41,041 bases of DNA from an uncultured Flavonifractor sp. (GTDB lineage: Bacteria; Bacillota; Clostridia; Oscillospirales; Oscillospiraceae), in the NCBI RefSeq assembly GCF_944385615.1, contig NZ_CALWXV010000076.1:1-41041 (forward strand). Direction: 5' to 3'. The notes below the pieces were generated by a model. It searched no databases. It was not told where the DNA came from and saw nothing but the letters and a program-made list of their open reading frames with translations. Position numbers and translations under genes: made by a program. Shown piece after piece: positions 8,246-16,779 of the stretch. Every line of letters begins with the position of its first letter. Position 1 is the stretch's first letter.

Positions 8246-9370
8246 TCAGTGTGCATATAAAACTGTATCACCCAAAGTGTTAGTATGGTGACGAATTTCA
8301 AATTTATAATCAGGAACTAAACTTTTTAAATAAGTTGGAATTGTCCACAAATCTTCTATCTTATGATAGATACAAATTGCTAGCTTTGGCCGCTGAGATT
8401 TGATAATTTGCTCTGCGCCTTTGAGAGCTTTAAGCTCCGCTCCTTCAACATCCATTTTTATCCATGTCACTCTTTTTCCACTAAGTATGTCATCCAGTTT
8501 AACAGCCTGAACTTCTACTCCATTCTCATCTTTTAATAGACTAAAGCCCTCCTTTGGCGCCGTTTCCTCATTTCCATATTTTAGTGTTATTTTGTCGTCC
8601 CATACCCCTGCATGGTAACAATAAATTTTATTTCTTTTAGATTCCTCTAAACTATGTACATATGCTGTCAATTGCCTAAAGTTACTTCCTTCCATTTCAA
8701 AGGAGTAAATCCCATCAAAATCTTTTACTACACTAAGAAAATCTCTTACTGTATCTCCATTGTAGGCTCCACAATCTACAAATGTTTCATTGTCTGTTAT
8801 CTCATAACAACTATGATCAAAATAGGTCGCCGGAGAACACAACTCATCAAAGTATTTTGTGCTAAATTGTGGTGCCAACCGCTGTGCCAAGACTTCCACA
8901 TATATTTCCTTCGATCTGGCCGAATTGATACTTTCAAAAACATCTAAAATTGTATTTTTTTCAAAATCAACTTCATCTATTTCCCCGTGAATTGCCATTT
9001 CGAGAACTAGGTCATATCCTCGAACATACGGTATATTCCAAGCCTTAAATTGCTCCTCCAACTCTTTTGGTGCTCCAACTAAAATAATAACCACTAAATT
9101 CTGAATATTTTTTAAATCTTTCGGCGGCACACATTCTATACCATAAAATGTTTGGTACCATTTACTTTCATCCGAATCAGATAAATAGTTTACACCCAAT
9201 CTTTCCTTAAGTTCCCTGTATGCAAAAGCATCTTTAAAAAATTGTCCTAGTCCATATACACAAACGTTCTCAAACGAACGAACCCATGTTTGCTTACAGT
9301 AACTTTTTGTATTCTTAGCAGTTTCTATAATATCTTTTAGTCGTTCACGCATCTCTTTTTTCAACACCAA
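8246..9370 (-). CDS. FkbM-family SAM methyltransferase (copy 3)
   Basis: The protein has 374 residues. The Rossmann-like N-terminal module is at 35-125 (NVCVYGLGQFF, then YLSDSDESKW). The SAM motif FVDCGAYNGDT is at 197-207. WIKMDVEGAE and RPKLAICIYHKIEDLW are typical of FkbM. It is about two-thirds identical by eye to the gene immediately upstream (9464-10591), so the pair is a recent tandem duplication. The start is taken as TTG at 9370, with AAGGA 7 nt upstream. The paralogue's start aligns near there, but the in-frame ATG six codons later (MRERL) is also possible. Expected product: an O-methylated sugar. Confidence 0.85.
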   Translation of the reverse strand: MVLKKEMRERLKDIIETAKNTKSYCKQTWVRSFENVCVYGLGQFFKDAFAYRELKERLGVNYLSDSDESKWYQTFYGIECVPPKDLKNIQNLVVIILVGAPKELEEQFKAWNIPYVRGYDLVLEMAIHGEIDEVDFEKNTILDVFESINSARSKEIYVEVLAQRLAPQFSTKYFDELCSPATYFDHSCYEITDNETFVDCGAYNGDTVRDFLSVVKDFDGIYSFEMEGSNFRQLTAYVHSLEESKRNKIYCYHAGVWDDKITLKYGNEETAPKEGFSLLKDENGVEVQAVKLDDILSGKRVTWIKMDVEGAELKALKGAEQIIKSQRPKLAICIYHKIEDLWTIPTYLKSLVPDYKFEIRHHTNTLGDTVLYAH

Positions 9371-9463
9371 CTGTCAATCCTTCTTTCTAATTTTTCTCTT
9401 AAAATCCAAAGTCCACTTATTATGCAATTAAATTTATGGAGGAATACAACATTATTTTTCAAT

Positions 9464-10591
9464 TCACTCGGCATATAGAACCGTTCCATAAAAGTTATAA
9501 TTACTATGATGACGAATTTTAAATTGGTAATCAGGAACTAAACTTTTTAAATAGCTTGGAATTTTCCAAAAATCATCTATTTTATGATAAAGGCAAATCG
9601 CTAGCTTTGGCCGCTGAGATTTAATAATTTGCTCTGCGCCCATCAAAGCATTAAGTTCGGCACCTTCAATATCCATTTTAATCCACGTAACTTTTTTACC
9701 GCTAAGTACATTGTCTAATTTGATAGCCTCGACTTTTACTCCATGTCGATTTTTTAATACACTAAATGCATCTTTTGATGATTTTTCCTCATTTCCATAT
9801 GTTAGTATTGTTTTTTCATTCCAGACTCCTGCATGGTAACAATTAATTTTATTCCTCTTCTTTTCTTCTAAAGTATGCACATATGCAGTCAACTGTTTAT
9901 AGTTATTTTCTTCCATCTCGAAGGCATAGATGCTATCGAAATCTTTTACTGTGTTAAGAAACTCTTTTATAGTATCTCCATTGTAAGCTCCGCAGTCTAC
10001 AAACACCTCATTGTCAGTGATATGATAACAACTTTGGTCAAAATAATCGGTTGGCGAAAACAGCTCTTCATAAGTTTTTGTACTCTGTTCTGGCGCCAGC
10101 CTTTGTGCCAAGATCTCTACGTATAGTTCTTTTGATCTGGCCGAATTGATACTTTCAAAAACATCTAAAATTGTATTTTTTTCAAAATCGTCTTTATTTA
10201 TCTCCCCATGGATTGACATCTCAAGAAGTAGTTCATATCCCAGAATATATGGTATATTCCAAGTTTTAAATTTCTTTTCTACCTCCTTTGTGTCTCCACC
10301 AATCAAGACAATAACTACTAAGTCCTTAACTCCCTTCAAATGCTCTGGTGGCACACATTCTATACCATAAAACATTTGATGCCATTTACTTTGATCTGCG
10401 TCAGATAGGTAGTTTACACCCAATTTTTTCTTAAGTTCTCTGTCTTCAAAAACATCTCTAAAGAATTTTCCCAGTCCATATATACAAACGTTGTTAAAGG
10501 AACGAACCCATGTTTGCTTACAATACCTTTTTGAACTCTTGGCACTCTGAATAATAGCATTTAGTCTTTCCCGCATATCTTTTTCCATCAT
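9464..10591 (-). CDS. FkbM-family SAM methyltransferase (copy 2)
   Basis: The protein has 375 residues with the same architecture as its downstream duplicate: NVCIYGLGKFF in the N-terminal module, FVDCGAYNGDT as the SAM site, and WIKMDIEGAE and RPKLAICLYHK near the end. Its ATG overlaps the stop of the SDR gene by 4 nt (ATGA), which indicates translational coupling. Differences from the duplicate are spread evenly, so both copies look functional and may methylate different positions or different sugars. Methyltransferase class is clear; the target is inferred from context only. Confidence 0.85.
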   Translation of the reverse strand: MMEKDMRERLNAIIQSAKSSKRYCKQTWVRSFNNVCIYGLGKFFRDVFEDRELKKKLGVNYLSDADQSKWHQMFYGIECVPPEHLKGVKDLVVIVLIGGDTKEVEKKFKTWNIPYILGYELLLEMSIHGEINKDDFEKNTILDVFESINSARSKELYVEILAQRLAPEQSTKTYEELFSPTDYFDQSCYHITDNEVFVDCGAYNGDTIKEFLNTVKDFDSIYAFEMEENNYKQLTAYVHTLEEKKRNKINCYHAGVWNEKTILTYGNEEKSSKDAFSVLKNRHGVKVEAIKLDNVLSGKKVTWIKMDIEGAELNALMGAEQIIKSQRPKLAICLYHKIDDFWKIPSYLKSLVPDYQFKIRHHSNYNFYGTVLYAE

Positions 10592-11517
10592 ATTTCCGAC
10601 ACCCCTATGCTCTGAATTCCATTAGCAAAATCCACCCGACACTCAAATGACAGATCATAAAGTCTGTCACATTCAGGTTCCATCCAAAAGGTCCTGCTAA
10701 GATCGCATGCTTTTGCTCCAAACTGTAACTGGCCTGTGGGTGCAATCACATCTCTGATTTCTTTTACAAAGTCCTTTAAGATTCTTGTGTCTTTCGATGC
10801 AACATGATAGATCCCCTCTGCATGCGGTGCTTCTCCCAAAATACGCAGTGCGCGGACACAATCTGTAATATACATAAAATTCCACATATTTTCGCAGGAT
10901 GTTAACTGTGGGACCTCACCCTTTTTAAGCGTATCAATAACATAGTTTACCAGTGTGCCTTGATTTTCGCCTACACCATATACACTATAAATTCTTGGCC
11001 AAACAAATGTAATTCCTATTTGCTCCGCTAACACTTTCCCCATATGATAAGCTGCTAGTTTTGCTGCTCCATACATCATAAATGGACGGGGTACCGTTTT
11101 CTCTTCTCTCGCAATCCCATGCACAACACCATATTCAGCTTGGCTGCCTGCACCTATGATCTTTGTACATCCACATGCCTTAGCTGCCTGTATAGCATTG
11201 GCAGTATACTGCAAATTTTTATATTGTACTTCAAATATCTCTCTATCGGAACCAGATGAACCATTCCATGCTAAATGAAAAAATACATCTGCCTCTATAT
11301 GATATTTTTCCGAAAGGTCCGTTAATTGATCCAGTGGAAGTTCAAGAATCCGCAAATGATTTTGGGCAAACCTATTTTCCGATAAGCTTCGCTCCAGTTT
11401 CTCCCGTTTTTTTGTTCCTGGCCGAATAACTGCTGTTACTTCATATAACTGTTCCAACAATTCCTTACATAAAGCTATCCCAATAAATCCTGTGGCCCCT
11501 GTAACAATCGCTCTCAT
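10588..11517 (-). CDS. NAD(P)-dependent sugar epimerase/reductase (SDR; YerF/AbeE-like role possible)
   Basis: The protein has 309 residues, an extended short-chain dehydrogenase. The cofactor loop VTGATGFIG is at 5-13, Ser125 lies in GAGSQAEYG, and the catalytic pair Tyr149/Lys153 lies in MMYGAAK. The start is the ATG at 11517 with AAGGAG 6 nt upstream; the longer reading frame into the previous gene lacks an RBS. It sits directly after the ThDP enzyme. In yersiniose-type branched-sugar pathways an SDR reduces the ketone left after the two-carbon branch is added, and that role is inferred here. Simple 4-keto reduction or epimerisation of a nucleotide sugar are alternatives. Confidence 0.8.
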   Translation of the reverse strand: MRAIVTGATGFIGIALCKELLEQLYEVTAVIRPGTKKREKLERSLSENRFAQNHLRILELPLDQLTDLSEKYHIEADVFFHLAWNGSSGSDREIFEVQYKNLQYTANAIQAAKACGCTKIIGAGSQAEYGVVHGIAREEKTVPRPFMMYGAAKLAAYHMGKVLAEQIGITFVWPRIYSVYGVGENQGTLVNYVIDTLKKGEVPQLTSCENMWNFMYITDCVRALRILGEAPHAEGIYHVASKDTRILKDFVKEIRDVIAPTGQLQFGAKACDLSRTFWMEPECDRLYDLSFECRVDFANGIQSIGVSEI

Positions 11518-11536
11518 TATGAACTCCTTGTTGTGA

Positions 11537-13324
11537 CTATTCGTTATATGCCATACATTCTGCCAATTCATCTCGGTCTAGCAATGGAGTCATATCCTCT
11601 AATGGCCGGCTCGCCATCTGGCCATCCTCACGCATATAATTCGCCTGTTTCGGCAGGATCTTTTGCGTAATATCCGCATGAAATGTACATACAACCGGGC
11701 CATCATAATCTAAAACTGCTGCAACGTGTTCAGAAAGATGCTCTTCTGTTTCAATGTGCATTCCTTTAATACCAAACGCTTCAGCAATTTTTTTCATATC
11801 AGGTAAAGTCAAGCCTGATTCTTGCGTACAACCAGTAAGATGCCCATTAAAATTTCCACTTTGGGAACCATAAATCATACTGTACCCTTTATTATCAGAC
11901 ACAAATATTTTAATTGGCAGATTTCTTCTTTTAATAACTTCCAATTCCTGCATATTCATTGCTATACTGCCGTCGCCTGTTACACATACTGTTCTGCGCC
12001 CATTTGATGCAATGCAAGAACCAATGCTGGCCGGAACATCATATCCCATAGCTGCAAGCCCTTTTGTCAAAAAGGCCCTTTGTCCCCATTGAATACGAAA
12101 TGTTTTCATCGCAATATCTACAGTTGTACCAGAACTGGTAAACTGATAAATATCATTCGACTTCATTTGGCGACAAACCTCATCTATCAAATGATAATTG
12201 CTTACATATCCTTCTCTTGCAGCTTGCTCAGGAATAAATGTAGGATATTTTTTCCACAATATATTACAACGTTCTAACCACTTCTGCCTATCTATCTTTT
12301 TGAGCTCTGTCTTTCGTTTCAATATGGCACAAAGAAATGCCTTTGCATCACATACGATTTTTAATTGAGGATGTACACTTTTCTTTTCCATTTCATGTAC
12401 ATCAATGTCCACCATAACGTGGGTTGCATTTTTCAAAAAGCCCGCATAGTTATAGCCTGTATTTAGCAAATTAAGCCGGCTGCCGATCGTCAGCACAAAA
12501 TCAGCATTCTGCTGAATGAGATTGGCCGCCCTATGGCCTACAGAGCCAGGGCGGCCATAATAAAGCGGGTGATCCTCTTCTATTAAATCAACACCATTCC
12601 ATGAGGTCAGAACAGGAATACCAAGATACTCATATAGCTCTCGCGCTTCTTTTACTGCATGGCTAAGGCGAATACCATGCCCCAATAAGAGAACAGGCCG
12701 CTTAGAGCAATTAAACAGCTCAATTGCTTTTGTAATATCTGTATCTTTCACAGGGTATTGAGGAAGCATCCCCACATCGAATCCACGCAAAGAACCAGGC
12801 TCAATACACATCGCCTGAATATCTAACGGAATATCGATCCAAACTGGGCCGGGGCGTCCATGAACTGCAACTGCTGCTGCTTTTTCTAACTCGTACCGAA
12901 TATCTTCTGGGCGATTAATCTGTACGGCATATTTGGTATGAGACCGTACCATAGAAATAATGTCAACTTCCTGAATGCCGAATTGACGAATTCCTTGTGT
13001 TCCAACCAAATCTTCTCTTTTAACTTGCCCTGATAAAAAGATAACAGGTATAGAGTCAAGGTAAGCGCCAACCAAACCAGTAAGTGCATTTGTGCCACCA
13101 GGACCGCTAGTCACAAGGCAAACACCATAACCTTCACTGATCCTTGCATAGGCTTCAGCCGCAATAGAGGCGCCTTGCTCATGAAGCATACATACACCTT
13201 CCAGATTCTCTTGCCTTCCAAGAGAATCATTTAAATGCATCGCACCTCCCCCTGAAACGTAAAACACCTTCCTTACACCTAAGGCCTCAATATATTGCAT
13301 TATATAGTCAGAAATTTTTATCAT
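11537..13324 (-). CDS. Thiamine diphosphate-dependent acetolactate-synthase-like enzyme (branched-sugar type)
   Basis: The protein has 595 residues and three ThDP-enzyme domains. The activating glutamate is Glu49 in MLHEQGASIAAEAYAR. The central domain is near 190-330. The ThDP/Mg motif GDGSIAMN, followed by the DNKGYSMI asparagine, is near 455-490. The family decarboxylates pyruvate and transfers the acetyl unit. It is unlikely to be the housekeeping IlvB: no ilvN, ilvC or leu genes are nearby, and it sits between sugar genes. Known relatives such as YerE attach a two-carbon branch to C4 of CDP-4-keto-3,6-dideoxyhexose. That role fits the RfbF and RfbH genes of the same operon. The RBS AAGGAG is 9 nt before the ATG. 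Confidence 0.85.
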   Translation of the reverse strand: MIKISDYIMQYIEALGVRKVFYVSGGGAMHLNDSLGRQENLEGVCMLHEQGASIAAEAYARISEGYGVCLVTSGPGGTNALTGLVGAYLDSIPVIFLSGQVKREDLVGTQGIRQFGIQEVDIISMVRSHTKYAVQINRPEDIRYELEKAAAVAVHGRPGPVWIDIPLDIQAMCIEPGSLRGFDVGMLPQYPVKDTDITKAIELFNCSKRPVLLLGHGIRLSHAVKEARELYEYLGIPVLTSWNGVDLIEEDHPLYYGRPGSVGHRAANLIQQNADFVLTIGSRLNLLNTGYNYAGFLKNATHVMVDIDVHEMEKKSVHPQLKIVCDAKAFLCAILKRKTELKKIDRQKWLERCNILWKKYPTFIPEQAAREGYVSNYHLIDEVCRQMKSNDIYQFTSSGTTVDIAMKTFRIQWGQRAFLTKGLAAMGYDVPASIGSCIASNGRRTVCVTGDGSIAMNMQELEVIKRRNLPIKIFVSDNKGYSMIYGSQSGNFNGHLTGCTQESGLTLPDMKKIAEAFGIKGMHIETEEHLSEHVAAVLDYDGPVVCTFHADITQKILPKQANYMREDGQMASRPLEDMTPLLDRDELAECMAYNE

Positions 13325-13366
13325 GTATGGTTGCTCCTTGTGGTACAGTTATGCCAGACCAGTTAA

Positions 13367-13380
13367 AATACATTTGTATT
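13367..13380. promoter_or_regulatory. Small palindrome in the 93-bp gap ahead of the ThDP gene
   Basis: The perfect inverted repeat aataca-tt-tgtatt lies in one of the largest gaps inside the island. On the minus strand TTGTTC and TATTTT are 17 bp apart across it, a weak possible internal promoter. It could be an operator or chance in AT-rich DNA. Confidence 0.2.
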
Positions 13381-13417
13381 ACGCCCTGAACAAAATAGCA
13401 ACATAAGTAAAATACCT

Positions 13418-14575
13418 TTATGGAATTGCATAACAAACGGTTTCTGATACCCAAAACTTTGCATGGTGCCTAATATAAATTTTGTACTCAGGATTTATTT
13501 TATGAAGAAATAGAGGAATTTTCCATAAATCTTCAATCTTATGGTATACACATATAGCCATTTTAGGGCGCTGCTCTTTTATAATCGTTTGAGCTCCTTT
13601 GAGTGCTTCCAGCTCAGAACCTTCAATATCCATTTTAATAAAGGAAACCTTTTCATGGCGTAAAAGACTATCCAGCTTGATCATTCTTGCTGTCTTTACT
13701 TCACGAGGATTATAAACACTATAACTATCAGCAGATGCCATCGTTCCATAAGAAATCATGGTATCTTCTTTCCAAACTCCATATGGATAACAAATTACTT
13801 TTGCACCGTTTTTAGAATTGGCTTGAATAAGCTCCCCTTTTTTTAGTAGTTCCGCAAAATTATTCTCATCTAATTCAAAAGCATAATACTTTTTAAACTT
13901 TGCATCCGTTAAATTAGAAAAAATTTCAAGGGTATCTCCAATATAAGCACCACAATCTACAAAACATTCATCTTGTGTTAGTTGAATAATATCTTGAGGA
14001 AAGTACTGCGGTAAGGTACACATTGCTTCATAGGTTGTATTTGCCAGATCTGGTGCAACTCTTAAGCAAAAAATATTTGTGTATATTTCTCTTGAAAGAT
14101 CGTCAGCAAGAAGATCAAAAACTGTAAAAAGTTCTGCTTTTGAAGCTGTATAATCGTTCAGTTCTTTATCAGAACCCATAATATCATCAAGTACCAAATC
14201 ATTGTAAGAAATGCAGTTTTCAATTCCTACTAGTTCTTTGATCTGCTCTATCGCTGTTCTAGGATCCCCCAACATAAAAATTACAACTGTATTTTTCAAT
14301 TTTTTCAGTTCATTGGGTGATATAATATGAAGGTCTTGAAATCTGTCATCCTGCTTGAGTTCAGCAAGCCGCCCTTCATTATTATCACATAGATAGTCGA
14401 CTTGGAATCGCTTGCGTACATTCTGCTGAATAAAAGCTTCTCCAAAGTATTTTCCAAGTCCAAAGACGCAGATGTGATCTGCCCTCTTTAGCAGATTCAC
14501 TTTGCTAAAACTGTTTCGCTTTATAGCAGAGTCAAAAGCTCTTTCCAATTGTTGCTCTAATTGTAAAGCGCTCAT
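13418..14575 (-). CDS. FkbM-family SAM methyltransferase (copy 1)
   Basis: The protein has 385 residues. The N-terminal Rossmann-like module opens with HICVFGLGKYFGEAF and continues with YLCDNNEGR. The SAM motif is FVDCGAYIGDT. FIKMDIEGSE and RPKMAICVYHKIEDLW mark the FkbM fold. I use the ATG at 14575 with GGGAGGA 5 nt upstream; the upstream in-frame start lies inside the preceding gene. It is more distant from copies 2 and 3 than they are from each other. It lies between the aldolase-like and ThDP genes, so it is embedded in the sugar-building part of the operon. It probably O-methylates an intermediate or the finished sugar. Confidence 0.85.
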   Translation of the reverse strand: MSALQLEQQLERAFDSAIKRNSFSKVNLLKRADHICVFGLGKYFGEAFIQQNVRKRFQVDYLCDNNEGRLAELKQDDRFQDLHIISPNELKKLKNTVVIFMLGDPRTAIEQIKELVGIENCISYNDLVLDDIMGSDKELNDYTASKAELFTVFDLLADDLSREIYTNIFCLRVAPDLANTTYEAMCTLPQYFPQDIIQLTQDECFVDCGAYIGDTLEIFSNLTDAKFKKYYAFELDENNFAELLKKGELIQANSKNGAKVICYPYGVWKEDTMISYGTMASADSYSVYNPREVKTARMIKLDSLLRHEKVSFIKMDIEGSELEALKGAQTIIKEQRPKMAICVYHKIEDLWKIPLFLHKINPEYKIYIRHHAKFWVSETVCYAIP

Positions 14576-14588
14576 CCCATTCCTCCCA

Positions 14589-15410
14589 CTATACCGCTGC
14601 ACTAAATTCGTGATACCGAATTAAGTCCTCAATAATCTCATTTTTTATAATAGTAGCTTCATAACCACCAGTGATACCCATCTTTCTCAAAAGGTACTCC
14701 ATGGTGAGATTTCCGTCACGCCATTTGCCGCCCAATCCAATATGGGTCACATCCATATAATCCGCACCTTCTGCAATAGCGAGATCTGCCAGTTTTTCAG
14801 CCGTGCCATTGCGATCATGGAAATGACACCCCATACGAACCCCAACTTTATGACATTCATGAATCGTGTTTTTGACATATTCCTCTGTCATTACACTTTC
14901 TGTGTCTGCAAATTCAATTGCGTGTACCCCTTTGGCTTTCGCAAACTCAGCAAACTCAATATTTTGCTCGATTGTATTATGTCCCGAGCTGGTAAAATTA
15001 ATAAACACTTCGTATCCAAGTTCCAACGCTTCTGTCGCATATTTATCCAAAATTTCAAAATCGGTTTCAGAAGAACGTGTCAGCAGCCGAATGGTGTCTA
15101 TTATACTGTCTTTTGCCGGCAGAAGCGGGGACAATGGACGCTGAATATCCCTCATAGCAGATAATTTTGTGGTGTTTTTTGTCTTCTGAAAAATCTCTTT
15201 GATCTCATCATTTCTTAAACTGCAGTAACGGAAATTTCCTCTGCCAGGGTCGGCCTGCTCATTATGGAAAAATCCAAGCTCTACATAGTCAATTCCTTTT
15301 GCCTGGGCAAAAATATAAATATCAGTGGCTGTTTTGGGAGAAAAATACCATCCCGTCTGATAGCCAATCTCTCTTAACGAACAATCAAAAATTTCTATCC
15401 CGTTAATCAT
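14589..15410 (-). CDS. DRE-TIM metallolyase (HMG-CoA lyase / 4-hydroxy-2-oxovalerate aldolase type)
   Basis: The protein has 273 residues, a TIM-barrel metal-dependent lyase. FDCSLREIGY (Asp9, Arg13) matches the DRE motif, and CHFHDRNGTA gives the metal ligands His196 and His198. FADTES near 168 is also typical. Members cleave or form C-C bonds between 2-keto acids or acyl-CoAs and aldehydes. It is short and lacks the C-terminal domains of isopropylmalate synthase or of the DmpG class. The ATG at 15410 follows GAGGGAG; the first codons of the longer frame precede any RBS. It lies between rfbH and an FkbM gene, so it probably supplies or processes a keto-acid unit for the ThDP enzyme or acts on the sugar itself. 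This is inference. Confidence 0.75.
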   Translation of the reverse strand: MINGIEIFDCSLREIGYQTGWYFSPKTATDIYIFAQAKGIDYVELGFFHNEQADPGRGNFRYCSLRNDEIKEIFQKTKNTTKLSAMRDIQRPLSPLLPAKDSIIDTIRLLTRSSETDFEILDKYATEALELGYEVFINFTSSGHNTIEQNIEFAEFAKAKGVHAIEFADTESVMTEEYVKNTIHECHKVGVRMGCHFHDRNGTAEKLADLAIAEGADYMDVTHIGLGGKWRDGNLTMEYLLRKMGITGGYEATIIKNEIIEDLIRYHEFSAAV

Positions 15411-15434
15411 GGTTACTCCCTCTTCCTTATACAA

Positions 15435-16751
15435 TTATTCAGCAATTGCCTCTTTGATAAGGCGTACCATTTCATCCAACATCTCTACTGTCATTCCAGG
15501 ATAAACGCCCACCCAAAAAGCATGGTGCATAGCATAATCTGTACGCTCCAAGTTTCCAACGACTCGATAGTCTATTCCATTTTTATAAGTTTCAAAGCAT
15601 GGATGCCGCAATATATTTCCAGCAAACAAGTTTCTGGTCTGAACGTTGTGTTTCTCTAAATGAGCAACGATTTCATTGCGGGTTTTGGGGCACTCGGGTC
15701 TAGTTGCAACAATAAACCCAAACCAGCAGGGCTCTGCACCTACCTGCTTTTCCGGAAGAATCAACTGGCTGCTGAGACAACTCAGCTGCTCTCTCATATA
15801 ACGCCAATTTTCTTGTCTTCTTCTTACAAAATGATCTAGCTTTTCAAGCTGTGCTGTTCCAATCGCCGCCTGCATTTCAGTTGTCTTTAAATTATATCCC
15901 AGATGAGAATACACATATTTGTGATCATAGCCCTTTGGAAGTGTACCAAACTGTCCATCAAAGCGATGACCGCAAAGATTATCCTGCCCGCCAGAGCACG
16001 CACATTCCCGTCCCCAGTCGCGCAAAGAACGGATGATTTTATGCAGCAGAGGATTTGAAGTATATACCGCTCCACCCTCGCCCATTGTCATTTGATGCGC
16101 TGGATAGAAGCTGGAAGTACCAATGTCACCAATTGTCCCTGTTTTTCTGACTTGGCCGTCGAGCTCATATGTCCCACCCAAAGCATCACAATTATCTTCA
16201 ATCAGCCACAGATTATGCTTATCACAAAACTGTTTCACACGGGCAAGATCAAATGGATTGCCCAAACTATGGGCCAAAAATACAGCTTTTGTCTTCTCAG
16301 AATATGCTTGCTCCAGATAGTCCACATCAATGTTATAAGAGGGAATATCAATATCAACAAATACTGGTACCGCTCCGCACTGAATAATGGGAGATACTGT
16401 GGTTGGAAAAGCCGCAGCAACGGTAATGATCTCATCACCCTTTTTTAGGCGACGTTCTTTTAGCAATGGTGAGGTCAACGCAGCTACTGCCAGCAAATTT
16501 GCTGAGGAGCCTGAGTTCACAAGTGAGCAGTAGGGCACCCCTTGAAATTCAGCCAATCCTTTTTCGAATTTATTTGTATAAGCACCTGCCGTCAGCCAAA
16601 AGTCCAGTGCTGAGTCAACAAGATTACAAACTTCTCGCTCGTCAAATACACGACCCGCATAGTTGATCCTATCTCCTGTTTTATATGGCTTCTGCTGGTG
16701 ATGTTCTTTGACATATTCCGCTACCATCTTCAGTATTGTGGCTTTATCCAT
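15435..16751 (-). CDS. rfbH: CDP-4-keto-deoxysugar 3-dehydratase, RfbH/E1 type ([2Fe-2S], PLP)
   Basis: The protein has 438 residues, a fold-type I aminotransferase-like enzyme. In the site where aminotransferases carry the PLP lysine it has His219 in FYPAHQMTMGEGG. This is the signature of E1/RfbH, whose histidine starts a 3-dehydration instead of transamination. Cys250, Cys252 and Cys260 (C-X1-C-X7-C) match three [2Fe-2S] ligands of E1. The family removes the 3-OH of CDP-4-keto-6-deoxyglucose. The normal partner reductase E3 is not in the window, and neither is the dehydratase RfbG that makes the usual substrate. AGGAG is 7 nt before the ATG. Function class is secure; the actual substrate here is open. 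Confidence 0.9.
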   Translation of the reverse strand: MDKATILKMVAEYVKEHHQQKPYKTGDRINYAGRVFDEREVCNLVDSALDFWLTAGAYTNKFEKGLAEFQGVPYCSLVNSGSSANLLAVAALTSPLLKERRLKKGDEIITVAAAFPTTVSPIIQCGAVPVFVDIDIPSYNIDVDYLEQAYSEKTKAVFLAHSLGNPFDLARVKQFCDKHNLWLIEDNCDALGGTYELDGQVRKTGTIGDIGTSSFYPAHQMTMGEGGAVYTSNPLLHKIIRSLRDWGRECACSGGQDNLCGHRFDGQFGTLPKGYDHKYVYSHLGYNLKTTEMQAAIGTAQLEKLDHFVRRRQENWRYMREQLSCLSSQLILPEKQVGAEPCWFGFIVATRPECPKTRNEIVAHLEKHNVQTRNLFAGNILRHPCFETYKNGIDYRVVGNLERTDYAMHHAFWVGVYPGMTVEMLDEMVRLIKEAIAE

Positions 16752-16779
16752 CTTTTTTCTCCTATATTAAACACGGTCT

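Noticed and set aside
11537-13324. Housekeeping acetolactate synthase (ilvB)
   Set aside because: It lies inside a sugar and methyltransferase operon without ilvN, ilvC, ilvD or leu genes, next to rfbH and an SDR.
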